Shown in pieces: positions 1-10,557 of a stretch of DNA of 64,000 bases (position 1 is its first letter; the number at the start of each line of letters is the position of its first letter). Below the pieces are notes generated by a model. That model was given only the letters and a program-made list of their open reading frames with translations. It was not told the DNA's origin and did not search any database. The DNA is from Knufia peltigerae (lineage: Eukaryota; Ascomycota; Eurotiomycetes; Chaetothyriales; Trichomeriaceae): positions 1-64,000 of the forward strand of contig JAPDRN010000032.1 of assembly GCA_030247855.1 (NCBI GenBank), written 5' to 3'. Made by a program: the position numbers and the translations under genes.

Positions 1-28
1 CACACACACACACACACACACACACACA
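1..28. repeat. (CA)n dinucleotide microsatellite
   Basis: A pure CA/GT tract opens the window and may continue beyond its left edge. It lies about 125 bases upstream of the first gene model. Confidence 0.95.
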
Positions 29-152
29 ACTCGCTAACCCTCGGACAGACGGACTTTTGCCCTGTTGCTTCTCCCATCAGGCACAAGACGAAACCTGGAA
101 AAATCACTTGGGCAGAGGACCAGGGGTTTGGCAAATTTGATCCAAAGTCGCC

Positions 153-1409
153 ATGATGGACCTAGTCGTTTTCGTTTTGGCTGCGGCCATGACGGTGTTT
201 CCGACCTGTCTCGGTGTTGGTGTCGGCCTTCTTCCTCTCGGCCTTGGTCTGGTTGCTGTTGGTGGTTCCGTGTGTGTTTTGGCCCTCGAAAACACCGTCA
301 CGACGACAATCGATACATCATACACCTCCTTCACCACCACCGCCGCTACGGTTTCCGGTCCTTCATCGGTTGCTGCTCTCAAACCGACACTCAACGGCGA
401 TGATCAGATCACCACGACCCCGACGGCATTGTTCATCATCACTCTCCTCCCGACCGGCTCCGAAACACGTCCCACCACGACTACTCTCGAAACAATCACC
501 ATCTTGGACATTCCAATCTCAATTTCAATTCCAACCCCTTCTGTGATGATAACTTTGACGGACAACGCTACCACGGTCACTGTGGCCATCACATCACCGA
601 CCAACATTCTCTCGGCTGTGTCTTCACCCTCGACACCTCATCCTCTTCCTCCTCCTCCTCCTGCTCCACCTCACACCAGCGGCGGCAGTGATAAACAACT
701 CTACCCCACAGGGTTCATCGTGGTCACAGTATTTGCCTGCCTGGGGGCGTCGTGGTTTGTTTTCTGCGTCGTCGTCCTGCTCATTCTGCGTCACCGACAA
801 CATCAAAAAGACCGGCGTCGAGAGGGCGCGGTGGCGACGATGACACACCGGGATCGTGGTCTCGACAAAGAAGAAGACACATACACCGACACGATCAACC
901 TCGACCACACTGCCACTCCATCGCCGTTCGGCTCTCCTCCCGCTCGTCATCCAGAACCTGCTTTGCCCTCTCCAACACTCCAGAGCACTCCCATCAACGC
1001 ACCTAGCCCTCCGGCCCTCCACCGTCGTCGCACGCGTCCCCACCTCTGGTTCGACGCCGCCGTCCTTTGCTCGACACCACAGTCATCACACCACAGAACG
1101 AGTAGCCTAATGGCCATCCCTCCATCTCCCTCTCCCGAGACCGATGCGTCCGTTTATGGTTCTTTGATTGGAAGAGAGTCTTCTTCTTCTCCTCCTCCTC
1201 CTTCTCCACCTCCACCACCACCACCCAGCGACGTCGTGGCCGCCGCTGGAGCGTCATTCATGACCCCCGAGGAGGTTGAACGATGGGGTCGTTTCGGAGA
1301 GGACATCAACCCCCAACCCGACGAGTACTGGAGTGTCTTGTCGTTTGGAGATGCCAGTGAAGTTTTTGGTCTGGTGGAACGTCCTGTCGGTGTTCGTCAT
1401 TCTGTCTAG
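153..1409 (+). CDS. Orphan single-pass membrane protein with Ser/Thr-rich ectodomain
   Basis: A 418-residue unspliced ORF that I do not recognise. It starts MMDLVV in a good context (GCCATGATGG). The first 45 residues are very hydrophobic and could be a signal peptide or anchor. Residues about 47-175 are rich in Thr, Ser and Pro, as in an O-glycosylated ectodomain. A second hydrophobic segment (TGFIVVTVFACLGASWFVFC onward) is followed at once by basic residues RHRQHQKDRR, suggesting an inside stop-transfer signal. The tail is Pro/Ser-rich with two polyproline runs, and its last 70 residues are more complex. This layout resembles fungal wall-sensor or mucin-like proteins, but there is no WSC or other named domain. 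Other frames are also open here because stop codons are rare in this biased sequence, so the gene is plausible rather than certain. Confidence 0.5.
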   Translation: MMDLVVFVLAAAMTVFPTCLGVGVGLLPLGLGLVAVGGSVCVLALENTVTTTIDTSYTSFTTTAATVSGPSSVAALKPTLNGDDQITTTPTALFIITLLPTGSETRPTTTTLETITILDIPISISIPTPSVMITLTDNATTVTVAITSPTNILSAVSSPSTPHPLPPPPPAPPHTSGGSDKQLYPTGFIVVTVFACLGASWFVFCVVVLLILRHRQHQKDRRREGAVATMTHRDRGLDKEEDTYTDTINLDHTATPSPFGSPPARHPEPALPSPTLQSTPINAPSPPALHRRRTRPHLWFDAAVLCSTPQSSHHRTSSLMAIPPSPSPETDASVYGSLIGRESSSSPPPPSPPPPPPPSDVVAAAGASFMTPEEVERWGRFGEDINPQPDEYWSVLSFGDASEVFGLVERPVGVRHSV

Positions 1410-2529
1410 TTTGGCTGAGCTGGTCACCCACCTGCCTGACCTGGGTTAGATGAGTGCACGTCAAGCGCAAGCAAACAAACAAACAGCGTCGGGGGGGGAT
1501 TCTTCTACGTTGGCCATGTCGTCACTCTCAAGTACCTGGTACCGGGGCGATTCCATTGCACCGTGTTCGAGCAACGCATGTGTTTTAAGATCGCGCGCGT
1601 CCAAACAGGGTCGACTCGGAGATGGTGTGCTCATACAGACAAACGAACAAACAAACAGTAGTACGACAAGGGTAAAAATTTAAACTGGAGACGACCTTGT
1701 TCTCACACTACCAAACAGTAGGAAGATCTTTCAAAAAAGGTCAATTAACCAAGGTCGATAGACACGGTGCGCTCGTGGGTACAATGAGGTTTAGTTTGTG
1801 GTGTATACATACCAACAAGCAGATGGTCGTTTGCTCGCCGTCACCCATATCCTCCTTTGTGAACCTCGTCGTTCTTTGTGAAACGTTGTGTACACCCCTT
1901 GAATGACTGACCACGTTACAAAAGTTCAACCAACTACCGTTAGACAGGTAGGAGTAGTCATTATTCATGTGTAAGCCACTTCACTTCTTTACCTAGGTAG
2001 GTACCTACAATACAATACATGCGATCGTCCTCACCACCAACACCAAGTCTCCCCGTCATCGCTTCCATCAACCTCAGAGGTCTCCTCCGTATCATGACCT
2101 TTCCCCTTCTTCTTCTTCTTCTTCTTCTTCTTCTTCTTCTTCTTCTTCTTCTTCTTCTTCTTCTTCTTCTTCTTCTTCTTCTTCATCATCATCATCATCC
2201 TCATCCTCACTGACTCACTTCCCCTCCCCATCCAACACCACCTCCCCACTCACTAACCCCCTCTGACCATCAACTGTCGTCAACGTTTTTTGGGGGGGCA
2301 TACACCTTTCGCTGAAATGTTGACCTTTTTGGTGTGTTATCTACAAAATATAAAGACGTAAATATGCTTCTCTTCTGATACTACCTTTGTTGGGGTACCC
2401 TTTCTCAAGAGAAAGGAAAAGGGTAGGGGGCCTCTCATCGAATCACTGGAACAAGGAAGCACAGAGAGTGTAAAAAGAGCGACACGGTTTTCAAGCACCA
2501 ATGAACGGCTTTTGTGACCAGCCCAAATA
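1410..2529. other. Intergenic, low complexity
   Basis: No gene is supported. The stretch holds CAAACAAACAAACAG-type tracts near 1470 and 1645, one copy of TACCTAGGTA (1990-1999), the TTC microsatellite listed separately, and presumably the 3' ends of the two flanking convergent genes. Confidence 0.7.
2107..2199. repeat. (TTC)n then (CAT)n trinucleotide microsatellite
   Basis: About 26 TTC/CTT units pass directly into CAT units. The poly-Leu and poly-Lys reading frames across it are artefacts of the repeat. Confidence 0.95.
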
Positions 2530-5284
2530 TTAATTGCCAATGCGCTGGTAGAACAAGAGATAAGCGACCTTGTTGTCCTTGATCCCTTGCTTCGGGTTCG
2601 GGGTCTGCTTTCCCGAAGAATCCTTCGCTGGGGTTGCTGTGCCATTCACGACACTGCTCAATGTCGATTTCGACCTTGAGTGACCGTTGACTTGACTCCA
2701 AACTTTGTCAGGCCCATCTTCATCATCCTCGTCCTGATCAATCTGCTCGAATCTGTTTCCACTGGCTTTGTGTCGTTCCAGAGCAGCGGCCAAGACCTTC
2801 GGATCCTCTTCACTTCCACCTTCAGCGACATCTTCCGCCCGGATACGTCGAAGCAAGGTATCGTCCATACGGATCCATTCACGACCGTCTTGACGACGAA
2901 TGTCCACGGTATAGTGACCGCCATTAGCGTTCTTTCCGTGGTGGTAAATGACTCCTGTCAATTGATACTTGGGTAATCCTCCATGCGCAATGTACTTGTT
3001 GCGAGCTTGCATTGGGAAAACCTCCTTGGGAATCTCGAGCTCGAGAGGATAGCCGACCTTCTTCCAGATCTTTTCAGCACGTTTGGTAGTATTGTCATAG
3101 TGAAACCTCTTGAGATGAAGGATCAACAAAGGAGGTAGGGTGTCGATAAAGACCTGTTTGGTTGCAGTGGCTTTCTGTCCTCGTGTGGTGAAGAAGTCAC
3201 CCTGCATACTTTCTGGCCGTGTTAGGCCTTTCAAAGCATCAATGATATTGTGCACCTGAGGCGAGCCAATGTCTAGTTGCAGAGGTGAGTAAGGCTCCAG
3301 GGTCACGGATAATTTGTTTCCTGAAATTTTGAGCTCTGAACGAAGTTTGCCGCCAAAGATATTGTTGATAGGCGACTCGGTCGAGATTGATCCCGACGAT
3401 CGGGTCACAGAAGGTTTCTGCTTATGGCCGACTTCCATCCAGCCAGCCTCTGCATCCGGCTGTTCAGAAAAGTTGGAAACGCTTCCGGCCGGGGTTGTCC
3501 TGCCTGAGTTGGAGCTAGGGCCCGTCTTCATGGCTCGCGCACATTCTTCGTGTAATTCTTCCAACAGAAATCCAAGAAATTCTTGGGCGTCTTGCTGATG
3601 ACCTCTTCGCATTTCTCGGAAGCGTGGTAGATCTTTGATCGCTGAGTAGACATATTCTGGAATAAAGGAATCGCCGTAGTTTTCATAATCATCTGGTTTG
3701 AGCTGAAGACGGAGCTGCTCGACATTCTTGGCGGAACAAATTACAGGATATTCTTGCACAAACATAACAATGGCATCAATTAAGGGAGTGTCACTTTTGA
3801 AGGCATGGCGGGCTCTCTGGGCCACCTTGGCCAGAAAGTCGTAGAAAGGCAGGCAAAAGACGAGGACTTGCAAAACCTAGCCAGGTTAGTTGTGGCTGAC
3901 ATTCAAGATAGTGAGAAGACTTACAGAGTTCATGTAGCACATATTGCCAGTGTTCACAAGCCCACGTGGCTTCAAGAAAGATATCTTTATCGGAGGTTCA
4001 ATGCCGGAATTCATGTCGTTGAGCACATCGGACAGAGCCTCGCTTCTCCCGATTCCGGAGCCAACGGCTGAAGGTTGAGAAATAGCCGACGCGAAAGATC
4101 CAGCCTGTGTGTTGTTGGATCGGAAGAGGTTCGCCCATGATTTCGGTGCTGGCGGGGCAGAGGCGACAGGAGAGGTCCCCTCAGCGGTGGCCTGCTTGTC
4201 ATCTGAACTCTCGACCACAGCTGTCACTTCCTCCTTCTCTGCTGATGAGGGTGCTGGGTCCGAGAGCTTTGTCTGGGTCGAGGCAATCGAGTCTCTATGT
4301 GATCTCCGTGCAGCAGTTGGACTAGGAGGGAGAAGGGGTACCGCAGGCAGAACCGGTCCTGCTAGACGGGCTTTTGGTTGTGTGGGTGTCTGTTGGGATT
4401 TTGCAGATGTCGCGCCGGCTGCGGAAGCAATGGAGCTTGGCTGCGTTGAGACAGCGTCGGAGGGGGTATCTGACGGCAAGGGTGTTGACACCTCTGACGT
4501 GGTTGGCTCTGTCGACGGTATTTCACCTGGTTCTACCTCCTCCCGCACTTCTTCAGTCTCTGTGGGAGACGCTGCGACAGGCTCCGGAGCAGGGTAAACC
4601 ACTGGTGAGGTCCCTAGCTTCGACCGAAGAATGCGGCGTCTTTGACGGGGAGCACGAGGGGGGAACGCTTGATCTTGGACTGATAGCCAAGGAATCTGCC
4701 AACACTCAGCACTTGATTCAGACAAGATTTGGGACTGTACTCACTGGTGGTTCAAATGGTTCATGTGGGATCTCTGCCAACGGACTTTGTACCCTTTGTT
4801 GGGGGGCCGGGGAGATTGAGGGCGACACTCCCTCTTTCTTGGTATTCACAGTGCTTGTGGTGCTCAGAGGTGGAGAAGGAGGTGTTTGTACGAGAGTGGT
4901 AGAGGTGGTGGAAGCTGAGCTGGAAGCTTGGGGAGGAATAGATGATGGACCCTGAGGCAAACGCGGCGAGGAGTGGGCGTGAGGCTGTGAAGGCACAATC
5001 ATCGGCCCATGGTGAGGAGCATACTGCGGCGGCGGCATAGGCTGCTGAGGGTAATATGGAGGTCGCTGACCATGCATGGGGTGCATATGATGTTGTTGAT
5101 ATCCGTACCAATTTGGCGCGTAATGCTGGGAATATTGAGGCATCATCGGACCCAGCTGCTGAGGATAGAAAGGCTGATAGCCTGGATGAGGCCTCAGGGG
5201 AGACGGGTATGAGCCATCATGCCGTCTCTGAGGAGGCTGCATAGGCATGGGGTGTTGCCCATACGGATGGTGGTTTTGTTGCAT
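2530..5284 (-). CDS. UBP3: Ubiquitin C-terminal hydrolase Ubp3/USP10
   Basis: USP-family cysteine protease that removes ubiquitin, 885 residues. Exons are 5284-4745, 4695-3925 and 3876-2530, with GTGAGT..CAG and GTAAGT..TAG introns of 49 and 48 bases that keep frame. The first 400 residues are low complexity (His/Pro/Gln, then Ser/Pro). The catalytic domain has the Cys box GLVNTGNMCYMNS (Cys about 433) split by the second intron just before VLQVL, the GHQQDAQEFL motif (529-538), the His box GGHYTVD (His about 758) and RMDD. Family-specific blocks GWMEVG, NNIFGGKLRS and YQLTGVIYHHG match Ubp3/USP10 rather than other USPs. In yeast, Ubp3 works with Bre5 in COPII protein deubiquitination, ribophagy and 40S ubiquitin removal. 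It is divergent from the Mag2 gene. The identity is clear; the exact start is the first ATG. Confidence 0.93.
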
Positions 5285-6059
5285 GATTGAGATCGCGTTA
5301 TGACTTTGTTCGCCAGGACATTGTGCTCATTGCAGAGGATGCGCGTCGTGTCTAAGCTGCTTCTGTCTTTTCCTGTGTCCTCTCACACAAGCTCCTATTC
5401 ACTACCCATATTCAGGTCCTCCGAATCAATTAGGTAGAGAAACGTCTTTCGCGGGAAGTGACTGTTGCGTCGTCGAACCAAACGGACAGGCGGAGAAGGA
5501 AATTAAAATTATGGGCCAGGGTGAGAAACGAAGCAAGAAGTGAGAGGAGAGATGAATGAAGATGCGCGGAGAAAGACCCTCGCGATGGTGAATGAGGTTG
5601 ACTTGGTGAATGAGTGCGCAGACAAAATACGTGGTACAATGATGAATGGCAAAGTGTAGTCAGTCGTATGGGCGCAATCCGTCTGGGTCAAGTTGCTCTT
5701 CTGAGCACCAGTTAATTTCTGTACGAAGCATTATTTAGAGAGCGAGGCGAGAGGTACGAGGAGCATCTTATGTAAGCTGCGGCCATCAATGACAGACTTC
5801 CCCTCCATACACCCCATTAATGGCATTGTATGTACTCATTCTTCTCCCGGGTCTTTCTATCTCCATCGAACTCCCCATCCGCCTGCTCACCTTCTCTATC
5901 ATACCCCTTCGCCTCGGCGATCGTGGTATATCTCTTTTCTTTCGAATATATCCTCTTCCTTGTTATTCAACCCCCGTCGAGGACTCTGGTCTGCTTGATT
6001 GCTGACTCGACGAGACACCACCCCCCGTCCGTTCGAGACCTTCCCCAATCCGCGCAGCG
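5285..6059. promoter_or_regulatory. Bidirectional promoter between UBP3 and MAG2
   Basis: 775 bases separate the two divergent start codons with no ORF worth keeping. The right half is a long pyrimidine-rich tract typical of fungal core promoters (CT-rich from about 5780 to 6040). No TATA box stands out. Confidence 0.6.
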
Positions 6060-8168
6060 ATGTCATCCAGCGCCACCTCCAGCCCGGTCTCAAGTAAACT
6101 TCCATTTCCCTCGAATGCGTCAAACCACTCTCAAGCCCCTTCCTCTGCCGGCCTCGATCTCTCCTCCAAACGAAGTAACAGTTCAGGAAGTTTCGGTGCT
6201 GGGTCGTCAACGCGTCATTCTTCGCAGGCGCGTGGAAATCAGACTCTCCGAAAGCAACACAAGGGGCAGCAAAGGAAACCAAGATTGTTGTTGGATGAAG
6301 ATGCTATTGCTGAGACCGCAGCCATGAGATCACTCAACAGTCGTAAAGGTCAAACTTCTATTACTCACCTTATGAACTTTACTCTCCCGCCACGCCCTCA
6401 AAACCACTATCAGCACCACTTCAACCACCGCCACCAGAGGCGGAATCCTACTTGGGGTCTTGGTTCTGGTTACCATGCCGTGGACAAGGCTCGTTATGTT
6501 CATGCAAACTACAGATTTATCGTCCGGCCCGACCGAGAATACCATGCCCAGACATCGGATGCGGATGTCTACGTGAGCTGGGATGCTGTCTTGCAAGTGT
6601 TGGCTTCCGCAGAGACGCAAGCCGCAAGCTGTCCCATATGCCTGTCTACGCCTGTTGCTCCACGCATGGCCAAATGTGGACATATCTTCTGCCTGCCTTG
6701 CCTGATCCGCTTTATGCATGCAACTGACGAGGCCAACCCGGTCCCAGAAAAGAGAGCAAGGTGGAAGAAATGCCCGATCTGCGAAGACAGCATCTACATA
6801 TCCGAGGCCAGGCCAGTACGATGGATGGCCGGTCAGGATGCGAGCATGTTGAGAGAAGGTGGCGACGTGCTGCTCAAATTGCTCAAGCGCGAACCTGGAA
6901 AGACTCTTGCTCTCCCTAGCGAGACTGCAGGTGGCTATGGAAGTGCTGACGATATTCCTTGGTTTCATGTCGCTGCAGTGATGGAATATGCACGGTTTAT
7001 GAAAGGTGGTGAAGAGTACATGATGTCTCAATACGACCAAGAAATTGTTGCTCTTGATGCTCAAGAGAGGGAGGATGAGTTGATGTTCGGTGACGAGAAT
7101 ACGTGGACGCGGAAAGCCGTTTTCGCAATCGAGGATGCTAAACAGAAATTGGCAGGTCTTGGTAATCCTCCCCCAACAACGGCTACCACAGTCAAAAACG
7201 ACGATGCAGTTCCAGACTCGTGGGAAACTGCCGATCAGCCAGCGGCGTCGGCTTTGACCAGCGCCATGAAATCTTTAACGGTTGGACAGACCTCGACCGA
7301 TTCCGCCTCACCCTCGAGTGTGCCTCGGTCTAGAACTGGCACCTCGCGTCCCCAGTCTCATGCTTTCTACTTCTATCATGCACTCCCAAATTTCTTTCTG
7401 TCACCTCTAGACATCCGCATCCTCAAGACAGCCTACGGCGATTTTTCGACTTTTCCAGCGACGATCTTGCCACGGGTCGAGCACATCTCTACAGGACATA
7501 TTGTAGACGACGATCTCAGAAAACGGGCAAAATATATGGCACACTTACCCTACGGCTTCGAGGTCAGTTTTCTCGAATGCGACTGGACCGATATTATCCC
7601 CAACGCCGTTCTAGACCAGTTCCAAGAGGAGATCGTGAAAAGACGAAAGCGTCATTCGGAGAGAGAGGCACGAGAAGAGAGGGATCGGATCCGTGCAGAG
7701 AAGGAAGAGGACGATAAGCGATGGGCTCCTGCCAGGAGGCAAAGGAGGGGAAGCTCTGTGCCCCGGAGCTTCAGCGAGTCAGATTTTCGACCGCTAAATG
7801 ACACCAACACTCACCCCAGCTCTTCGCCGGGCGAATCTGGGCTTGCCACGACACCACCGTGGTACGCCCGGACCCATTCGTCCTTTGCTGCCCTGACCAC
7901 CCCCGGTACCAGTCCCGATGCACCCAGAACAGTATGGGGTACAGCAGCTGTGATGGCAGCATCACCTCCACTGACTGCAGCCCCTGAACCTACACATGAT
8001 GATGGATGGCTTCAGGGTTGGGAGAAAGATCTCTTGGATGAGCAGGATGCTGTAGCTATGGTCGAAGCCAGTCTCAACGATGGAGGCAAAGCTGTTGGGG
8101 TAGCATCTAAGAAGGGAAAGAAAAAGAAGATTACGCTGATGTCGACGAACAACCGAAGAGGCGCTTGA
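6060..8168 (+). CDS. MAG2: RING-finger E3 ubiquitin ligase, Mag2/RNF10 family
   Basis: Intronless, 702 residues, close to yeast Mag2 (670). A basic Ser-rich N-terminus leads to the conserved DKARYVHANYRFIV block (142-155). A C3HC4 RING follows, from CPIC (191-194) through CGHIFCLPCL (206-215) to CPIC (238-241), with the long insertion between zinc ligands seen in RNF10. The conserved segment HAFYFYHALPNFFLSPLDIR lies in the middle. Further on is a charged, probably helical region (KRRKRHSEREAREERDRIR) and a low-complexity tail ending in lysines. Yeast Mag2 and human RNF10 ubiquitinate the 40S proteins uS3 (and uS5) on defective or stalled ribosomes. The gene shares a promoter region with the deubiquitinase Ubp3. 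Confidence 0.9.
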   Translation: MSSSATSSPVSSKLPFPSNASNHSQAPSSAGLDLSSKRSNSSGSFGAGSSTRHSSQARGNQTLRKQHKGQQRKPRLLLDEDAIAETAAMRSLNSRKGQTSITHLMNFTLPPRPQNHYQHHFNHRHQRRNPTWGLGSGYHAVDKARYVHANYRFIVRPDREYHAQTSDADVYVSWDAVLQVLASAETQAASCPICLSTPVAPRMAKCGHIFCLPCLIRFMHATDEANPVPEKRARWKKCPICEDSIYISEARPVRWMAGQDASMLREGGDVLLKLLKREPGKTLALPSETAGGYGSADDIPWFHVAAVMEYARFMKGGEEYMMSQYDQEIVALDAQEREDELMFGDENTWTRKAVFAIEDAKQKLAGLGNPPPTTATTVKNDDAVPDSWETADQPAASALTSAMKSLTVGQTSTDSASPSSVPRSRTGTSRPQSHAFYFYHALPNFFLSPLDIRILKTAYGDFSTFPATILPRVEHISTGHIVDDDLRKRAKYMAHLPYGFEVSFLECDWTDIIPNAVLDQFQEEIVKRRKRHSEREAREERDRIRAEKEEDDKRWAPARRQRRGSSVPRSFSESDFRPLNDTNTHPSSSPGESGLATTPPWYARTHSSFAALTTPGTSPDAPRTVWGTAAVMAASPPLTAAPEPTHDDGWLQGWEKDLLDEQDAVAMVEASLNDGGKAVGVASKKGKKKKITLMSTNNRRGA

Positions 8169-8706
8169 TGTGGTATATTTTGCACGCACTTGAATGATTC
8201 CATGATACATGTGTATATAGTGATAGTCGCTCAACAAATCTTGCTGACTGGAGAAATGAATGGCTCATAAGATGGCCCTTGATAACGGTTCGGAGCCGAC
8301 TGTTCTCTTGCATATTGCTAGCTTTGCGTCTGCAGTAGTAAATTGCACTAGGAATACCATATATATGTACCTATTGTAGGTAGGTAAGTACGAGTATAGC
8401 ATGTATAAGGTAGGAAAGACTGGCCATGATCAGCAAGTAGGTGGGCTGTTGGCTGGTCAGGCCGAGGCATTTGCGACTGTCACTTTCTAAATAATGACTT
8501 TGGTACTCCGATTTTCTCATCGAACCTCAATCTGACCATAGACTCCTATTTGTGTATATATCGTACAATCTATTCCTTTGGCCGAAGAGATGCGCATCAT
8601 ATACGCGTAGCAAACGGTATCGTCCATCTTTCCATGCTTGTATTCCTTATTTTTCAACTACCTGTTGAGTAATAGACTCGATCCCACCGCTCGTTTATCA
8701 GAATCA
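8169..8706. other. Intergenic: MAG2 3' end and thioesterase promoter
   Basis: AT-rich, with TATATATG near 8360, a TAGGTAGGTA stretch near 8380 and TATATAT near 8555. Nothing else is supported. Confidence 0.6.
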
Positions 8707-9738
8707 ATGCTCGCAGACATGGCACCTTCACTCTCTACGATTGCCTCGTGGCGTACCCTCGCAATCGTTTTCGCCCTGATCAATCTCAAATCTCTCCCGC
8801 TGGCGTGGCACCTTCGCCTCGCCTACCGCTTCGTGCGCAACTCCTTCACTCCGGCAAAGGTCCAGCGTGCCATCAAGGCTTCGGCCGAGTCCGACAAGAT
8901 GTACCCGCTCTTCGAAGACGTGTCCATCTTTTCCAGGTCACCGCTGCTGGAGACGGACTACAATCTCCACAAGAGCAACAGCACATACTTTGCCGATCTC
9001 GACGAGAGCAGGACGGCGCTGATGACGAGGCTGCTGATGCCGAACAGCGACCGGGGAATCAAGGCGCTAGAGGACGAAGGACACACAGGCCGGTCCGCGG
9101 TCATCCTGGGGAGCGTCCATTCCTCCTTCCACCGTGAGATCAAACCCTACGAACGCTACGAGGTGCGGTCGCGGGTGTTGGGTTGGGATAAGAAATGGAT
9201 CGTCGTCGTCAGTTATTTCATCCGGCCCGCCACAGGGGGAAAGGGGGAAGTGGTGCTCGCATCTGCCCTGAGCAAATACGTCGTCAAGAAAGGGAGGTTC
9301 ACGGTGCCGCCGGAAAGGTGCCTCACGACCGCAGGCTGGTTGCCGGAAAAGCCAGAGACGTACCGATCTGGGGCGGCGGGAGAACACAGAGAGAGCTCGG
9401 GACCCTCGGACACGCCGACGTTGGTGCCGGACTCGCTGGACTCATCGACCGAGGATTCTTCCGAGGTGGCCACGCCGGTGCCTCAAGGCTTGCCCGCACC
9501 CGTTCCTGCTCCGGCCGTCAAAGCCACTTCCGCAATCGTGGTTCAACTCGAAGAGGTTGCAGAGAGAGTGACCCACGAGCTCACCGCCGGCGAGCCACTT
9601 ATGCCGTCGACCGAAATCGACCACGCTGGGGAATGGGATTGGCATCGGATCGAAATGGAGAGGATCCGTGGACTGCGCATTGCATCCCACTGGCTGGCGC
9701 TGGACAAAGGTCTCTTGGAAGAAGCGAACCGCGAATAG
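8707..9738 (+). CDS. THEM6-like hot-dog thioesterase family protein
   Basis: 343 residues without introns. I chose the ATG at 8707 (MLADMAPSLS); the frame is open further upstream only from a TTG. An ATG at 8719 is also possible. Residues about 8-45 carry a hydrophobic, membrane-associating helix. The hot-dog (4HBT_2) core then follows: MYPLFEDVSIFSRSPLLETD, HKSNSTYFADLDESR, and FHREIKPYERYEVRSRVLGW with WIVVVSYFI. The Asn/Ser/Asp pattern (HKSNSTYFADLD) is that of the THEM6/YbgC-like group. A Pro/Ser-rich linker precedes a conserved tail HRIEMERIRGLRIASHWLAL. The substrate is unknown, probably a fatty acyl thioester. Fungal homologues are often labelled capsule polysaccharide biosynthesis proteins, a name the sequence does not support. 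Confidence 0.8.
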   Translation: MLADMAPSLSTIASWRTLAIVFALINLKSLPLAWHLRLAYRFVRNSFTPAKVQRAIKASAESDKMYPLFEDVSIFSRSPLLETDYNLHKSNSTYFADLDESRTALMTRLLMPNSDRGIKALEDEGHTGRSAVILGSVHSSFHREIKPYERYEVRSRVLGWDKKWIVVVSYFIRPATGGKGEVVLASALSKYVVKKGRFTVPPERCLTTAGWLPEKPETYRSGAAGEHRESSGPSDTPTLVPDSLDSSTEDSSEVATPVPQGLPAPVPAPAVKATSAIVVQLEEVAERVTHELTAGEPLMPSTEIDHAGEWDWHRIEMERIRGLRIASHWLALDKGLLEEANRE

Positions 9739-10557
9739 CGAGTGCGGCCTGGCAAGTGTCGGTGTACGAAGACGTTGCGGATGAAGATGAAGGTGCGCTC
9801 ATGCGAACATGCAATCATCTATTGTCAAGGCTTGGACCTGGACTGGACTGAGTCATCAGGGGGTTGGAGGCATTCGCCGTTTATATGTACAAACTATTCA
9901 GGTAGAATTCGAATTAGCAGTGGCGTCGGGCGAAACAAGGAGCAGAGCATCCATGTGGTGTAGAAAAGGGTTTTTTTTAGTTCTATACTGTCAATACTAT
10001 GTTCTCATGACCGGTCGTTAAGAGATCAGGCACACATATTACGTACGGACCATGCCAGGCTTAGTAGGCTAAATAAAGACAAGAAGAGCCTCGGAAAAAA
10101 AAAGGAACCCAAAGAGATAATCAGACGGGAAATTTTCCCAAACGCCCATGTGTCATAATATAGCTGCGCATTTTTCCAACTTTGCGAGGCCGTCCAGGTC
10201 GAGGGAAGGGGGGCTAGTTGGATGAGAGAGGGAGAGCGAGCGAGGTCCAGGTAGAGTGACCTGTTCACAAAGGTTTGGCTTTGGGGGGATACATCTTGGC
10301 CCCCTTCCTGCGCGCGGTGACTCGATGTCGGTTGTATGTATGTTGTACAGTTGGCTGATTTGACTAATTTGACTTGGTTGATCACACTTTTTTTTTGGCT
10401 CCCCATACTCCCGTAAAGACGAGTCTTGTTGGGTTGCCAAAGGTGGATTGATTACTTGTTTCGATGAAGGGGGGGGATGCAGGGCACCAGTATCATGAGC
10501 GAGGAACCGACTGGAGAGTGAACAAGTTACTTTTTGAGATTTCAAGTAAGGACGATT
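9739..10557. other. Intergenic between convergent genes
   Basis: 3' flanks of the thioesterase and RCF2 genes. It holds A, T and G homopolymers (9968-9977, 10097-10106, 10389-10398, 10470-10476) but no supported gene. Confidence 0.65.

Noticed and set aside
2019..2249. Frames of poly-Leu (plus) and poly-Lys (minus)
   Set aside because: They are translations of the TTC microsatellite, without flanking coding signal.
6330..7064. 244-residue minus-strand frame opposite MAG2
   Set aside because: It lies wholly within the Mag2 RING region and has no family pattern.
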